From: an uncultured Marvinbryantia sp.
GTDB taxonomy: Bacteria > Bacillota > Clostridia > Lachnospirales > Lachnospiraceae
Reading direction: 5' to 3'
DNA: 64,000 bases
Assembly (NCBI RefSeq): GCF_905201705.1
Contig: NZ_CAJKOX010000024.1
Coordinates: 1 to 64,000 of the forward strand
Shown here: piece after piece, positions 25,200 through 33,536 of the stretch
Layout of the letters: every line of letters starts with the position of its first letter
Numbering within the stretch: the first letter of the stretch is position 1
Notes under the pieces: model-generated
Told to the model about the DNA's origin: nothing
The model's database searches: none
What the model saw: only the letters and a program-made list of their open reading frames with translations
Program-made: the position numbers and the translations under genes

Positions 25200-26117
25200 A
25201 TGGAATTAGTTGCTGCTGTATCGGTTATCATTGCCATAATTTCTGTCCTTACTTCCTGCCTGATTGTCAGACGGGTAAAGAAACAGATTTCCGAAATGTC
25301 TGACGCACTGGCTGATGTGAAGAACGGAAACGGAAACAGACGTATTTTATCCGCTGCAAATGAGCTTATCGCGCCGCTTGCCTATGAAATCAATGATATT
25401 ATCGTATCTTATGAAAACAGGTTCTTTGCGTTTCGCCAGACAGACGAAACAAACCGGCAGCTTATGACGAGCCTTTCGCATGATGTGAGAACGCCCCTTA
25501 CTACTTTGATTGGGTATCTTGACGCCGCACACAAAGGAATTGTTACCGGGAAAGACCGCGACGATTATATAGAAACCGCCCGGCGGAAAGCACACGACCT
25601 AAAAGAATATATTGACGTACTTTTTGACTGGTTCAAGCTGGGTTCAGATGAATTTGCTATGGAAATAAACACTATCGAAGCGGGAAAACTGACAAGGGAT
25701 ATACTGATTGACTGGATACCGATATTTGAGGATAAGCAGATAGAGTACCATATTGACATTCCCGAACAGCCATTCCGGGTAAGACTGGATACGGATGGCT
25801 ATATGCGGGTATTGAACAATCTCATACAAAACGTGATTGCTCACAGCCATGCGGATAGGATAGAAATGATTTTGTCAAAGCAAAGCGGAAATATGAAAAT
25901 CTTATTAGCCGACAATGGTATTGGAATTGAAAAAGAAGATTTGAAACATATTTTTGAACGGCTTTATAAGTGCGACAAAGGACGCTCTGAAAAGGGCAGC
26001 GGTCTGGGGCTGTCTATCGTACATCAGCTTGTAGAAAAAATGAATGGAACCATAACGGCGGAAAGCGTACCGGGGAAAGGAACCGCTTTTACGCTGATTT
26101 TCTCCCTTGCAGATTAA
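25200..26117 (+). CDS. Sensor histidine kinase, single N-terminal TM
   Basis: 305 residues. The ATG at 25200 is chosen because AAGGAGG (25183-25189) ends 10 nt before it; the ATG at 25191 overlaps the regulator stop but is only 1 nt from that site. One or two packed hydrophobic segments in residues 1-25 form the membrane part, with no extracellular sensor loop. HAMP-like linker, H-box His94 in SLSHDVRTPL, N-box NNLIQNVIAH, G1 DNGIGIEKED, F-box and G2 KGSGLGLSIV are all present. Lack of a sensor loop is typical of kinases that sense antimicrobial peptides through a partner transporter or the membrane. A terminator follows. Confidence 0.93.
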   Translation: MELVAAVSVIIAIISVLTSCLIVRRVKKQISEMSDALADVKNGNGNRRILSAANELIAPLAYEINDIIVSYENRFFAFRQTDETNRQLMTSLSHDVRTPLTTLIGYLDAAHKGIVTGKDRDDYIETARRKAHDLKEYIDVLFDWFKLGSDEFAMEINTIEAGKLTRDILIDWIPIFEDKQIEYHIDIPEQPFRVRLDTDGYMRVLNNLIQNVIAHSHADRIEMILSKQSGNMKILLADNGIGIEKEDLKHIFERLYKCDKGRSEKGSGLGLSIVHQLVEKMNGTITAESVPGKGTAFTLIFSLAD

Positions 26118-26153
26118 GGCTGCCCTCTATGGCGACAGCCTTAATTGCTTTTT
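26116..26153 (+). terminator. Terminator after the kinase gene
   Basis: AAGGCTG (26116-26122, overlapping the stop codon) pairs with CAGCCTT (26136-26142), followed by AATTGCTTTTT. It separates the sensor genes from the ABC operon. Confidence 0.8.
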
Positions 26154-26210
26154 AGGGGAAAAACGGCGGTGTAAAGCGGACATTCGCATTTTGCTTTGCT
26201 ACATGCTCAT

Positions 26211-26240
26211 GAACGCAGACCGCTTCGCTTATCTGCGTTC
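26211..26240. repeat. Inverted repeat upstream of the ABC promoter
   Basis: GAACGCAGA (26211-26219) and TCTGCGTTC (26232-26240) are perfect 9-bp arms around a 12-nt loop. It ends 5 nt before the 11-bp direct repeats and could be a second regulator site or a remnant terminator. Confidence 0.65.
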
Positions 26241-26245
26241 AAATT

Positions 26246-26299
26246 GCAAGGTTAATGCAAGGTTAGTGCAAGGTTAATGCAAGGTTGGCGTGGTATAAT
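26246..26299 (+). promoter_or_regulatory. ABC operon promoter with four 11-bp direct repeats
   Basis: GCAAGGTTAAT-type units begin at 26246, 26257, 26268 and 26279, exactly one helical turn apart. TATAAT at 26294-26299 is preceded by TGG (extended -10), and no -35 hexamer is seen; the repeats occupy that place. This is the layout expected of an activator-dependent promoter controlled by an OmpR-type regulator. Confidence 0.88.
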
Positions 26300-26325
26300 C
26301 CCTTTCAGAACAAGGAGGTTTGAAT

Positions 26326-27249
26326 ATGAGTGATTACATCATTGAAACAAAAAATCTGACAAAACAGTATGGCGCACAAAAGAGTGTTGCCGACCTCAAT
26401 ATCCATGTGGAGAAAGGGAAAATCTATGGTCTGCTTGGAAGAAACGGAGCGGGGAAAACAACGACCATGAAAATGCTGCTTGGGTTGACACAGCCAACGT
26501 CAGGCGAAGTTAGGATATGGGGAGAGCCTTTAAGGGGCAACGAAAAGAAAATACTTCCGCGTATCGGCAGCCTGATCGAATCCCCCGGTTTTTATCCCAA
26601 TCTGACCGGCACGGAGAACCTGCGTATCTTTGCTACGCTGCGGGGAGTACCGAGCAGCCATGCAATTAAGGATGCTTTGGATTTAGTCGGTTTGCCCTAT
26701 AAGGACAAGAAGCTGTTTTCGCAGTATTCTCTTGGTATGAAGCAGCGGTTAGCGATTGCCCTTGCCATCATGCACGACCCGGAGCTTTTAATACTGGACG
26801 AACCAATCAACGGGCTTGACCCTATCGGCATTGCAGAGGTTCGTTCTTTTATCCGTGAACTTTGCGATGCACGGGGAAAAACAATTTTGATTTCCAGTCA
26901 CATTCTTTCGGAAATTTCTTTACTGGCTGATGATATAGGGATTATCGACCACGGTGCATTACTGGAAGAGGAAAGCCTTGCAAAGCTGGAACAGAAAAGC
27001 AGTAAACATATCCGCTTTATTGTTTCTGATACGGCACAGGCGGCAAGAATTTTAGAACATAATTTCCATGAGAGCCATTTTTCGGTACAGGATGACCACA
27101 ACCTGCGTCTGCACAATTTGGATTTGGCTGTCGGGGAGATTGTTACCGCTTTTGTGGAAAACGGACTGGTGGTATCGGAAGCGCATACCTGCGAGGAAAG
27201 TCTGGAAGAGTATTTCAAGCGTGTGACAGGAGGCGAGGGAATTGCTTAA
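26326..27249 (+). CDS. Lantibiotic-immunity-type ABC transporter ATP-binding protein (LanF/BcrA-like)
   Basis: 307 residues. The start is ATG 26326 (MSDYIIETKN), 7 nt after AAGGAGG. Walker A is GRNGAGKTTT, Q-loop RIGSLIESPGFYPNLTG, signature YSLGMKQR and Walker B LLILDEPINGLDP, followed by ISSHIL. The Q-loop Glu (IESP) marks the LanF/BcrA branch of peptide-antibiotic exporters. The gene overlaps the first permease by 8 nt. With two ABC-2 permeases and a two-component system it forms a module predicted to remove cationic antimicrobial peptides or lantibiotics from the membrane. Confidence 0.9.
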   Translation: MSDYIIETKNLTKQYGAQKSVADLNIHVEKGKIYGLLGRNGAGKTTTMKMLLGLTQPTSGEVRIWGEPLRGNEKKILPRIGSLIESPGFYPNLTGTENLRIFATLRGVPSSHAIKDALDLVGLPYKDKKLFSQYSLGMKQRLAIALAIMHDPELLILDEPINGLDPIGIAEVRSFIRELCDARGKTILISSHILSEISLLADDIGIIDHGALLEEESLAKLEQKSSKHIRFIVSDTAQAARILEHNFHESHFSVQDDHNLRLHNLDLAVGEIVTAFVENGLVVSEAHTCEESLEEYFKRVTGGEGIA

Positions 27250-27976
27250 ATTGGTCTATTGTGAATTTCTGAAATTAAAACGGAAAAAATTTGTATTATT
27301 AACAATTCTTGCGGCTGCACTGTTTCCTATTTCTATGATCGCATTTGCTGTGAAAGGCAATTTAGAATTTGACTGGCTTTATATGAATATTGCTATATTT
27401 GGATATTTTTTACTATTACCAACAGTTTTGGGGGTTTTGGGAGCGATATTGTTCTTTTCGGAAGAAACGAATGGAACACAAAAGAACCTTAACGCAATCC
27501 CGGTTTCCACAGCAGCCCTGTTCATTGCAAAAGTAATTATTATATTGATATTTTCCGTTATATATTCTCTTGCGACGACTGGCGCGACCTTAATAGGCGG
27601 ATTGATCATAGGGAGTACCGACCATATTCTTTACAGGCTGTTGATGGGACTTCTCATTGGTGTTATGGTGGCGTTTTCTATACTTCCTGTTATCGCCATT
27701 GAATGTCTGAGCAGGAAAGGCTATATTTTTTCTATAATTCTATCGTTTGTTTATGCAAGTGCTAGCTTTGAGATCGTATTTGCTATATCAAACGTTCTGA
27801 CTCCCCTGTCTGCTGTTTTCAGATGGGCATTACCTCGCATGACTACAGGATCTGCTTCCGGTTACGGATTGGACGACTGGTTTTTAAATTCTCCCGCGTG
27901 TATTGGTGTTTTGATGCTGACCGCGATTGCTTCATTAACGATTGCGATTGTCTATAAAAGCAGGCAGGAAATTTAG
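27242..27976 (+). CDS. Lantibiotic-immunity-type ABC permease, first subunit (TTG start)
   Basis: 244 residues, six hydrophobic segments, starting at TTG 27242. AGGAGG lies 8 nt upstream and no closer ATG exists, so the TTG start is well supported. The opening LKLVYCEFLKLKRKKFVLL (residue 2 onward) is the usual short amphipathic run of LanE/LanG-type ABC-2 permeases before the first helix. A SEETNGTQKNL segment follows helix two, a conserved cytoplasmic loop in this group. It overlaps the ATPase gene and is 12 nt from the second permease. Confidence 0.86.
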   Translation: MLKLVYCEFLKLKRKKFVLLTILAAALFPISMIAFAVKGNLEFDWLYMNIAIFGYFLLLPTVLGVLGAILFFSEETNGTQKNLNAIPVSTAALFIAKVIIILIFSVIYSLATTGATLIGGLIIGSTDHILYRLLMGLLIGVMVAFSILPVIAIECLSRKGYIFSIILSFVYASASFEIVFAISNVLTPLSAVFRWALPRMTTGSASGYGLDDWFLNSPACIGVLMLTAIASLTIAIVYKSRQEI

Positions 27977-27988
27977 GGGGTGTTAAAA

Positions 27989-28720
27989 ATGATACGACTA
28001 ATAAAAACAGAGTTTTTAAAATATAAAAGATACAATATTCTTTGGCTTGGAATTGTATCTGTATTTTTTTCTATTATTTTAGCAGCGTTCCAATTAGCCG
28101 GAACCAATAACAGTATAATCAGCTACACAGGACTTTCGGAGGGAGCGATCTGGAACCATTTTAGCTTATTTCTTCCCTTTACATTCACGTTAGTGGTTGG
28201 ATATTCCATTAACCGGGAATATACCGATCTTACATTGAAAAATATACTGGTCGTTCCGGTTTCAAAATTCAGGTTGATTTTATCAAAAATAGTAGTAGGT
28301 TATGGCCTGGTAATTCTTGAATGGATTTTCAGCTTTATTGTTACTTTGATTATTGCTAAAGCAATGGGCTGCACAGATATCAATTTGCAATCTTGCGTTA
28401 TAAGCCTTAAACAGCTATTTGTTGTAAGCACTTGCTGTTATATTGCGATCCTTCCGGTCATTGTTATAGCAACGAGAAAGCAGGACAAATTTCTGTCCGG
28501 GGTAATCTTCTCATTCTTCTATGGATTTTGTGGAATATTCCTTGCTGATGGGAACCTTATCAATGTATATCCTATGACAACAGGATTAGTGCTTTCAAAT
28601 TATGCGCATGATGAAAAAATTGTATATTCTCCGTTGTTGAGTATAAGTGTTATCATTATTATTTTCATTGGCACTCTTATACTTCTGAAAGTGCTTAATC
28701 GAAAGCGCAATGACATATAA
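27989..28720 (+). CDS. Lantibiotic-immunity-type ABC permease, second subunit
   Basis: 243 residues with six hydrophobic segments. ATG 27989 is preferred over GTG 27980 because AGGGGG is 8 nt before it. MIRLIKTEFLKYKRYNILWL and the loop INREYTDLTLKNILVVPVSK are typical of LanE/LanG-like permeases. It is the last gene of the operon. The three ABC genes are clearly more A/T-rich than the housekeeping genes around them, which suggests acquisition together with the two-component system. Confidence 0.86.
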   Translation: MIRLIKTEFLKYKRYNILWLGIVSVFFSIILAAFQLAGTNNSIISYTGLSEGAIWNHFSLFLPFTFTLVVGYSINREYTDLTLKNILVVPVSKFRLILSKIVVGYGLVILEWIFSFIVTLIIAKAMGCTDINLQSCVISLKQLFVVSTCCYIAILPVIVIATRKQDKFLSGVIFSFFYGFCGIFLADGNLINVYPMTTGLVLSNYAHDEKIVYSPLLSISVIIIIFIGTLILLKVLNRKRNDI

Positions 28721-28949
28721 TCTTCCACGCGACGGCAAGAAGAAAGAACAGTCGAAATACCTGATGGGAAAATGAAGCATGCGCTGTCTGCCTGTTTACC
28801 GAATGGAGATAATTAGTTGACTGCCTGGAGAGCGGAGATAGTCTTGGACAGTATGGTAAGGAATGAAATGATCACGCAGGAAGATGCGGATAGGATACGA
28901 GGGGAGAAATAAAGCGGAAAAGAATGATGATGTGGGAAAAGTATTGATT
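28721..28949 (+). other. Decayed region with short coding-like fragments
   Basis: No complete gene. One frame reads VEIPDGKMKHALSACLPNG to a TAG, then resumes from TTG 28817 as LTAWRAEIVLDSMV followed by RNEMITQEDADRIRGEK and a stop at 28913. The second piece has a GGAG 10 nt before the TTG and could be a 31-residue peptide. I do not recognise either; with the next fragment it looks like debris of an accessory element. Confidence 0.4.
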
Positions 28950-29122
28950 GTTTCTTTTGCCATGGAAGAAGGACAGATATACAGCCAGGTGTGGAAAGAG
29001 CCATATTACAGGGCAGAGGACAATGTAATGAGCCTGATCCGGAGAATACGAAAGAAAATAGAACCTGATCCGTCAAAACCAATTTATGTTTTGACAGTGT
29101 GGGAGTCGGCTATAATTCAATA
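28950..29122 (+). pseudogene. C-terminal fragment of an OmpR-type response regulator
   Basis: The frame reads EEGQIYSQVWKEPYYRAEDN, then VMSLIRRIRKKIEPDPSKP and YVLTVW, the end of a winged-helix effector domain. The expected GVGYKF follows only after a one-base shift (the sequence has GGGAGTC where GGGGAGTC would restore it). The receiver domain is absent. It resembles the regulator at 45421 more than the one at 24502 in this region. Confidence 0.72.
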
Positions 29123-29277
29123 ATGCAATAAAAAGAAAATGAGCGGCTGCTGTCAATTCTAAAAGACAGAGCTGCTTATTTTGCATCGGCAGCACCGAAA
29201 GACTCGTCGCAGGCATATGGGATGGAAACCATAATTTTCTATCAAGAAATCTTCATAAAAATAGTCGGTAAAAAAGA

Positions 29278-29338
29278 TTGATATTATCGAATCCATTGCG
29301 TATAATAGAAATGTAAAGAAAGTAAAGAAAGTAAAGAA
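29278..29338 (+). promoter_or_regulatory. Toxin-antitoxin promoter with three 9-bp direct repeats
   Basis: TTGATA (29278-29283), 17-nt spacer, TATAAT (29301-29306), then GTAAAGAAA three times in direct tandem (29313-29339). Repeats right after the promoter are where an AbrB-type antitoxin could bind for autoregulation. Confidence 0.72.
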
Positions 29339-29371
29339 AACCAAGCGGATATTTTGAAAGGATGATGAAAT

Positions 29372-29629
29372 ATGGAAGTAGCAAAAATTTCCAGCAAAGG
29401 GCAGATTACCATTCCCGTATCTGTACGGAATGCGCTGAAACTGAAAGCCGGGGATAAGATTGTGATCTTAGAGGAAAACGGCAGGTTCTATTTTGAAAAT
29501 TCCGCAATGCTGGCATTTAAGCGGGCAGAAGAAGCGTTTGCCGGGGAGGCCAAGAAGGCAGGCTTCACATCCGAGGAAGAAATGCAGGACTACATGAAGG
29601 AAATTCGGAAGGAAGTAAGGGGGTATTAG
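29372..29629 (+). CDS. AbrB/SpoVT-type antitoxin
   Basis: 85 residues. The N-terminal swapped-hairpin domain (1-46) reads AKISSKGQITIPVSVRNALK then AGDKIVILEENGRFYF, the standard AbrB/MazE fold sequence. The remainder (47-85) is charged and helical and should wrap the toxin. It ends 1 nt before the PIN gene. DNA binding by the AbrB domain would give autoregulation at the 9-bp repeats upstream. Confidence 0.88.
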   Translation: MEVAKISSKGQITIPVSVRNALKLKAGDKIVILEENGRFYFENSAMLAFKRAEEAFAGEAKKAGFTSEEEMQDYMKEIRKEVRGY

Positions 29630-29630
29630 T

Positions 29631-30029
29631 TTGCGGGTAATGCTCGATACCAACATTTTTATCTCAATGATCTTCTTTCCGTCGGAACAGACAAGGGAGC
29701 TTGCAAGGCGGTTGACGGACAGCCATCAGATTGTGGTATGCGACTACGTGGTAGAGGAGCTGCGGCTTGTGACAGACCGGAAGTTCCCGGCAAAGAGGAA
29801 GTTTCTTGACCGTTTCTTTCTGGAACTGCCTTTTGAAATGGTTTATACACCGAAAGCGTTGGATTTGAACGGATTCCCGGAGATGCGGGACACAAAGGAT
29901 TCCCCGATACTGGCAACGGCAATCATGGAAGGCATTGACGTATTTGTGACGGGAGATAAGGATTTTCTGGTTCTGGATGTGGAAATCCCGGAGATTGTCA
30001 CGATGGCGGAATTTCTGGAACGATATTAA
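29631..30029 (+). CDS. PIN-domain toxin (putative ribonuclease, TTG start)
   Basis: 132 residues from TTG 29631; AAGGGGG ends 7 nt before it and the protein then opens (M)RVMLDTNIFISMIF, the normal start of COG1569-type PIN toxins. Acidic active-site residues are Asp in LDTN, Glu in YVVEEL, Asp in MRDTKDSPILATA and Asp in VTGDKDFL. It is expected to cleave RNA when free of the AbrB partner. A terminator follows at 30102. Confidence 0.87.
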   Translation: MRVMLDTNIFISMIFFPSEQTRELARRLTDSHQIVVCDYVVEELRLVTDRKFPAKRKFLDRFFLELPFEMVYTPKALDLNGFPEMRDTKDSPILATAIMEGIDVFVTGDKDFLVLDVEIPEIVTMAEFLERY

Positions 30030-30101
30030 GAGTATGGAGGAGCTATTGATTTCTGCGTTGGTAAGATTGTGCAAAGAAAACTGAATAATGGAATTAAAGG
30101 T

Positions 30102-30142
30102 AAGCAGCGAATCTAAGAAACAGGTGCGCTGCTTCTTTTTTT
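30102..30142 (+). terminator. Terminator of the toxin-antitoxin operon
   Basis: AAGCAGCG (30102-30109) and CGCTGCTT (30127-30134) are perfect arms followed by CTTTTTTT. Confidence 0.88.
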
Positions 30143-30278
30143 GCAAAAAAATAAAAAAGTTTTGGGAAGAACACCGCAAGCCCGCAGATGATGCGGAAAC
30201 CGAGGAAGGAAAATGAAGCGTACAGGGAATGGGCGAGGAATCTGTCGCCTGTTGCTGCATGGAGAGAATAAAAAAGGA

Positions 30279-30307
30279 TTGAAAAACATTGATTTTATCA
30301 GTATAAT
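30279..30307 (+). promoter_or_regulatory. Promoter of argS
   Basis: TTGAAA (30279-30284), 17-nt spacer and TATAAT (30302-30307), about 35 nt upstream of the AUG. No T-box element is visible in this short leader. Confidence 0.8.
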
Positions 30308-30348
30308 CGTCTGTAGACATTTGATTAACAGACAGGAGTTTGGCGAAG

Positions 30349-32115
30349 ATGAAGAAAATACTTACATTAATTGAAGAGGAACTGGTGCCGGCATTTGAGA
30401 AGGCAGGGGTGGAGGCGTCCTATGCAAAGGTGACGGTTTCCAATCGACCGGATCTCTGCGAGTTCCAGTGCAACGGCGCGATGGCGGCGGCAAAGAAGTA
30501 CAAAAAGGCTCCCATCATGATCGCAAAGGATGTAGTTGCTGCTTTGCAGGACAGCGTGATGTTTGAAAAAGCGGAGGCGGTAAATCCCGGCTTTATCAAT
30601 CTGAAGCTGGCGGGAGATTATCTGGCAGGCTTTTTAAGCGACATGCAGGCGGACGAAAATCTGTCTGTGGAGAAGGCAAAGGAGCCGAAAAAGATCATCG
30701 TCGACTACGGCGGAGCGAATGTGGCAAAGCCGCTCCATGTAGGGCATCTGCGCTCTGCGATCATTGGAGAGAGCATCAAGCGCATGGGGCGCTTTATGGG
30801 ACATGAGGTGATCGGCGACGTGCACCTGGGTGACTGGGGACTGCAGATGGGGCTGATCATCACCGAGCTGCGGTATCGTCAGCCGGAGCTTGCGTATTTT
30901 AAGGAAGGCTATACCGGGGAATATCCGCAGGAGGCGCCGTTTACGATCGGTGATCTTGAGGAAATTTATCCGGCGGCGAGCAAAAGATCGAAGGAGGATG
31001 AAGCGTACCGCGAGGAGGCGCTGGAGGCGACAAAGCAGCTCCAGCAGGGAAATCGGGGCTACCGCGCGCTCTGGCAGCACATTATGCGCGTGTCCATTGC
31101 CGATCTGAAGAAAAATTACAGCCGTCTGAATGTGGAATTTGACCTCTGGAAGGGGGAATCGGACGCGCAGCCGTACATCCCGGACATGGTACAGCGCATG
31201 AAGGACGAGGGCTTTGCGCACGAAGACCAGGGGGCGCTGGTGGTGGATATAAAGGAAGAAACGGATGTCAAGGAAATTCCGCCGTGTATTATTCTGAAAT
31301 CGGACGGAGCGTCGCTGTATGCGACCACCGACCTGGCGACCATCGTAGAGCGCATGAAGCTTTACCAGCCGGATGAAATCTGTTATCTGGCGGACAAGCG
31401 GCAGGAGATGCACTTTATCCAGGTATTCCGTACCGCGCGGAAAACCGGGCTTGTGAAGGAGGATACAAAGCTTTCCTTCCTTGGCTTCGGCACAATGAAC
31501 GGAAAGGACGGCAAGCCGTTTAAGACAAGGGACGGCGGCGTGATGCGTCTGGAGCATCTGATCGCGGATATCGAGGAGGAGATGTACCACAAGATCATGG
31601 ATAACCATGAGATCGACCCGCAGGAGGCGCGCGAGACGGCGAAAATCGTCGGACTTTCAGCGATCAAGTACGGCGATCTGTCAAACCAGGCGTCCAAGGA
31701 CTATGTGTTTGATATAAACCGGTTTACTTCCTTTGAGGGAAATACCGGACCGTATATTCTCTATACGATCGTGCGTATTAAGTCGATCCTGAATAAATAC
31801 CAGGCAGCGGGCGGCAGCGCGGCAGAAGGGAGCATACTTGCTGCGGCAAATGACAGTGAAAAAGCGCTGATGCTGGAGCTGAGCCGCTTCAACGGCGTAA
31901 TGGAGAATGCTTTCGAAGAGACGGCGCCGCACAAGATCTGTTCCTATATTTATGACCTTGCGAATGCGTTCAATCGTTTCTACCATGAAACGAAGATTTT
32001 AAGCGAGGAGAATGCGGCGCAGAAGGCGTCCTGGATCTCGCTTCTCTGTCTGACAAGAAGGGTTCTGGAGGCGTGCATCGGGGTGCTTGGCTTTGAAGCG
32101 CCGGAGAGGATGTAG
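30349..32115 (+). CDS. argS: Arginyl-tRNA synthetase
   Basis: 588 residues; charges tRNA-Arg in the cytoplasm. ATG 30349 is preferred: AGGAG is 10 nt upstream but only 1 nt from the alternative TTG at 30340. The N-terminal additional domain (1-115) is followed by the class I HIGH motif in KPLHVGHLRSAIIGE (~125-140). The KMSKS equivalent is the degenerate KPFKTRDGGVMRL (~385), as usual for ArgRS. The C-terminal anticodon-binding DALR domain (~460-588) ends in VLGFEAPERM. Flanking accessory genes on the left end at its promoter. Confidence 0.97.
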   Translation: MKKILTLIEEELVPAFEKAGVEASYAKVTVSNRPDLCEFQCNGAMAAAKKYKKAPIMIAKDVVAALQDSVMFEKAEAVNPGFINLKLAGDYLAGFLSDMQADENLSVEKAKEPKKIIVDYGGANVAKPLHVGHLRSAIIGESIKRMGRFMGHEVIGDVHLGDWGLQMGLIITELRYRQPELAYFKEGYTGEYPQEAPFTIGDLEEIYPAASKRSKEDEAYREEALEATKQLQQGNRGYRALWQHIMRVSIADLKKNYSRLNVEFDLWKGESDAQPYIPDMVQRMKDEGFAHEDQGALVVDIKEETDVKEIPPCIILKSDGASLYATTDLATIVERMKLYQPDEICYLADKRQEMHFIQVFRTARKTGLVKEDTKLSFLGFGTMNGKDGKPFKTRDGGVMRLEHLIADIEEEMYHKIMDNHEIDPQEARETAKIVGLSAIKYGDLSNQASKDYVFDINRFTSFEGNTGPYILYTIVRIKSILNKYQAAGGSAAEGSILAAANDSEKALMLELSRFNGVMENAFEETAPHKICSYIYDLANAFNRFYHETKILSEENAAQKASWISLLCLTRRVLEACIGVLGFEAPERM

Positions 32116-32238
32116 GTGAAATAACAGACACCGCTGTGAAGGAAAGCGCGCGGATGGCTTCGGGCCTTTGCGTGGGGAAAGGATTTTCGGTAGATTTTCT
32201 TGTGAATCTTAAGGAAACATGAACCGCCGCAAAAAGGT

Positions 32239-32267
32239 TGGACATTTACAGGTGGGTGTGTTATTAT
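32239..32267 (+). promoter_or_regulatory. Promoter of the SH3b-YARHG envelope operon
   Basis: TGGACA (32239-32244), 17-nt spacer and TATTAT (32262-32267) with upstream TGT. It lies about 20 nt before the AUG. Confidence 0.7.
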
Positions 32268-32287
32268 CAACATAAGAGGTGAGGAAA

Positions 32288-33523
32288 ATGTCTGATAAGA
32301 GGAAAATATCAACAATTTTAGGAATCTGCGGGGCAACAGTGCTGGCAGCGGGCGGCAGTATTTTTCTGACAAATACCGGGCTGTCCCTGGTGGATCAGAG
32401 CCAGCAGGTTGAAGGAGAGACAGAGCCGGGGCTTGGCGCGCAGACGAAGGAAACCGAGCAGCCGATCACTGTCGAGCAGTTTTCAAAAACAAAGGATTCA
32501 TTTACGGTGTCGTCGAAAACGGCGTCGGATACAAAGACGAATGCAGATAATCAGAACACTTCCGGGACGGGGAATGCGGCGGACACGTCCGCTGCGGGAA
32601 CCTCCGGGGAGAATTCAAGCATGATGTATGCCACCGGCGGCGTGAATGTCAGAAGCAGCGCAGGCGTGGAGGGGGATATCCTCGGCACGCTCCAGGTGGG
32701 AGAGGGCGTTACCGTAACCGGAAACAGCGAGGGCAACTGGATAGAGGTGACCTATAACGGGCAGACCGGCTATGTCAGCGGAAATTATCTGCAAAATGGA
32801 AGTACCGGCAGCAACGGAAGTACCGGCAGCAATGGAAGCACCGGCAGCTCTTCGGGCAGTACTGTCAGCCAGACGGAGGGCACGGACAGCAGCTCTTCAA
32901 ACGGCAGCAGCGGCACAGACAGCAATTCGACGGGAAGTAACGGCGGTTCTTCGAACACCGGCAATACGCCGGCAGTCATTACCTGGAACGTTACTTCCAT
33001 GAGCGGCACCATGTATGCGACCGGCGACGTGAATGTCCGCACCGGCGCAGGCACGAGCAACGACCGCATCGGCGGTTTGAGCGCAGGATCTTCTGTCACG
33101 GTTACCGGCTCAACGGACAACGGCTGGATACAGGTAAGCTACGACGGGCAGACCGGTTATGTGGCAGGCAATTATCTGTCCTGGGACAAGCCGTCAAGCG
33201 GCGGTTCATCAGGCGGCAGCAGCGGCGGTTCATCGGGAGCATGGGACGACAGCTATACATACGATCTGAGCAGCCGTTATGTCTCTGAAGATGAACTGGC
33301 AGGGTACAGCGCAAGCGAGCTTGCGATCATACGAAACGAGATTTTTGCGCGGCACGGACGCATCTTCACAAAGCAAACATATAAGGATTATTTTTCACAG
33401 AAGACATGGTATGAGCCGACTTACGACCCGTCCTACTTTGATGCGAATTTGGACAGCTTTTTGAACGATTACGAGTGGGCGAACCTTGCTGTCGTTCAGA
33501 AACTGGAAGATGCAAAGAGCTAG
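32288..33523 (+). CDS. Secreted protein with two bacterial SH3 domains and a C-terminal YARHG domain
   Basis: 411 residues, starting at ATG 32288 (GTG 32279 would overlap the AGGTGAGGA ribosome-binding site). A single N-terminal hydrophobic segment (ILGICGATVLAAGGSIFL) is a signal peptide or anchor. SH3b domains lie at ~113-170 and ~241-300, both with MYATG.VNVR..AG and GQTGYV.GNYL, separated by a Ser/Gly/Thr-rich linker. The YARHG domain (~325-405) has IRNEIFARHGRIF and WYEPTYD. SH3b domains bind peptidoglycan; with an amidase two genes downstream, a wall-located role is inferred. Confidence 0.85.
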   Translation: MSDKRKISTILGICGATVLAAGGSIFLTNTGLSLVDQSQQVEGETEPGLGAQTKETEQPITVEQFSKTKDSFTVSSKTASDTKTNADNQNTSGTGNAADTSAAGTSGENSSMMYATGGVNVRSSAGVEGDILGTLQVGEGVTVTGNSEGNWIEVTYNGQTGYVSGNYLQNGSTGSNGSTGSNGSTGSSSGSTVSQTEGTDSSSSNGSSGTDSNSTGSNGGSSNTGNTPAVITWNVTSMSGTMYATGDVNVRTGAGTSNDRIGGLSAGSSVTVTGSTDNGWIQVSYDGQTGYVAGNYLSWDKPSSGGSSGGSSGGSSGAWDDSYTYDLSSRYVSEDELAGYSASELAIIRNEIFARHGRIFTKQTYKDYFSQKTWYEPTYDPSYFDANLDSFLNDYEWANLAVVQKLEDAKS

Positions 33524-33536
33524 GGAGGAATATGTG

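Noticed and set aside
30280..30348. T-box leader of argS
   Set aside because: The promoter lies only about 35 nt before the AUG and no T-box sequence or specifier loop is visible.
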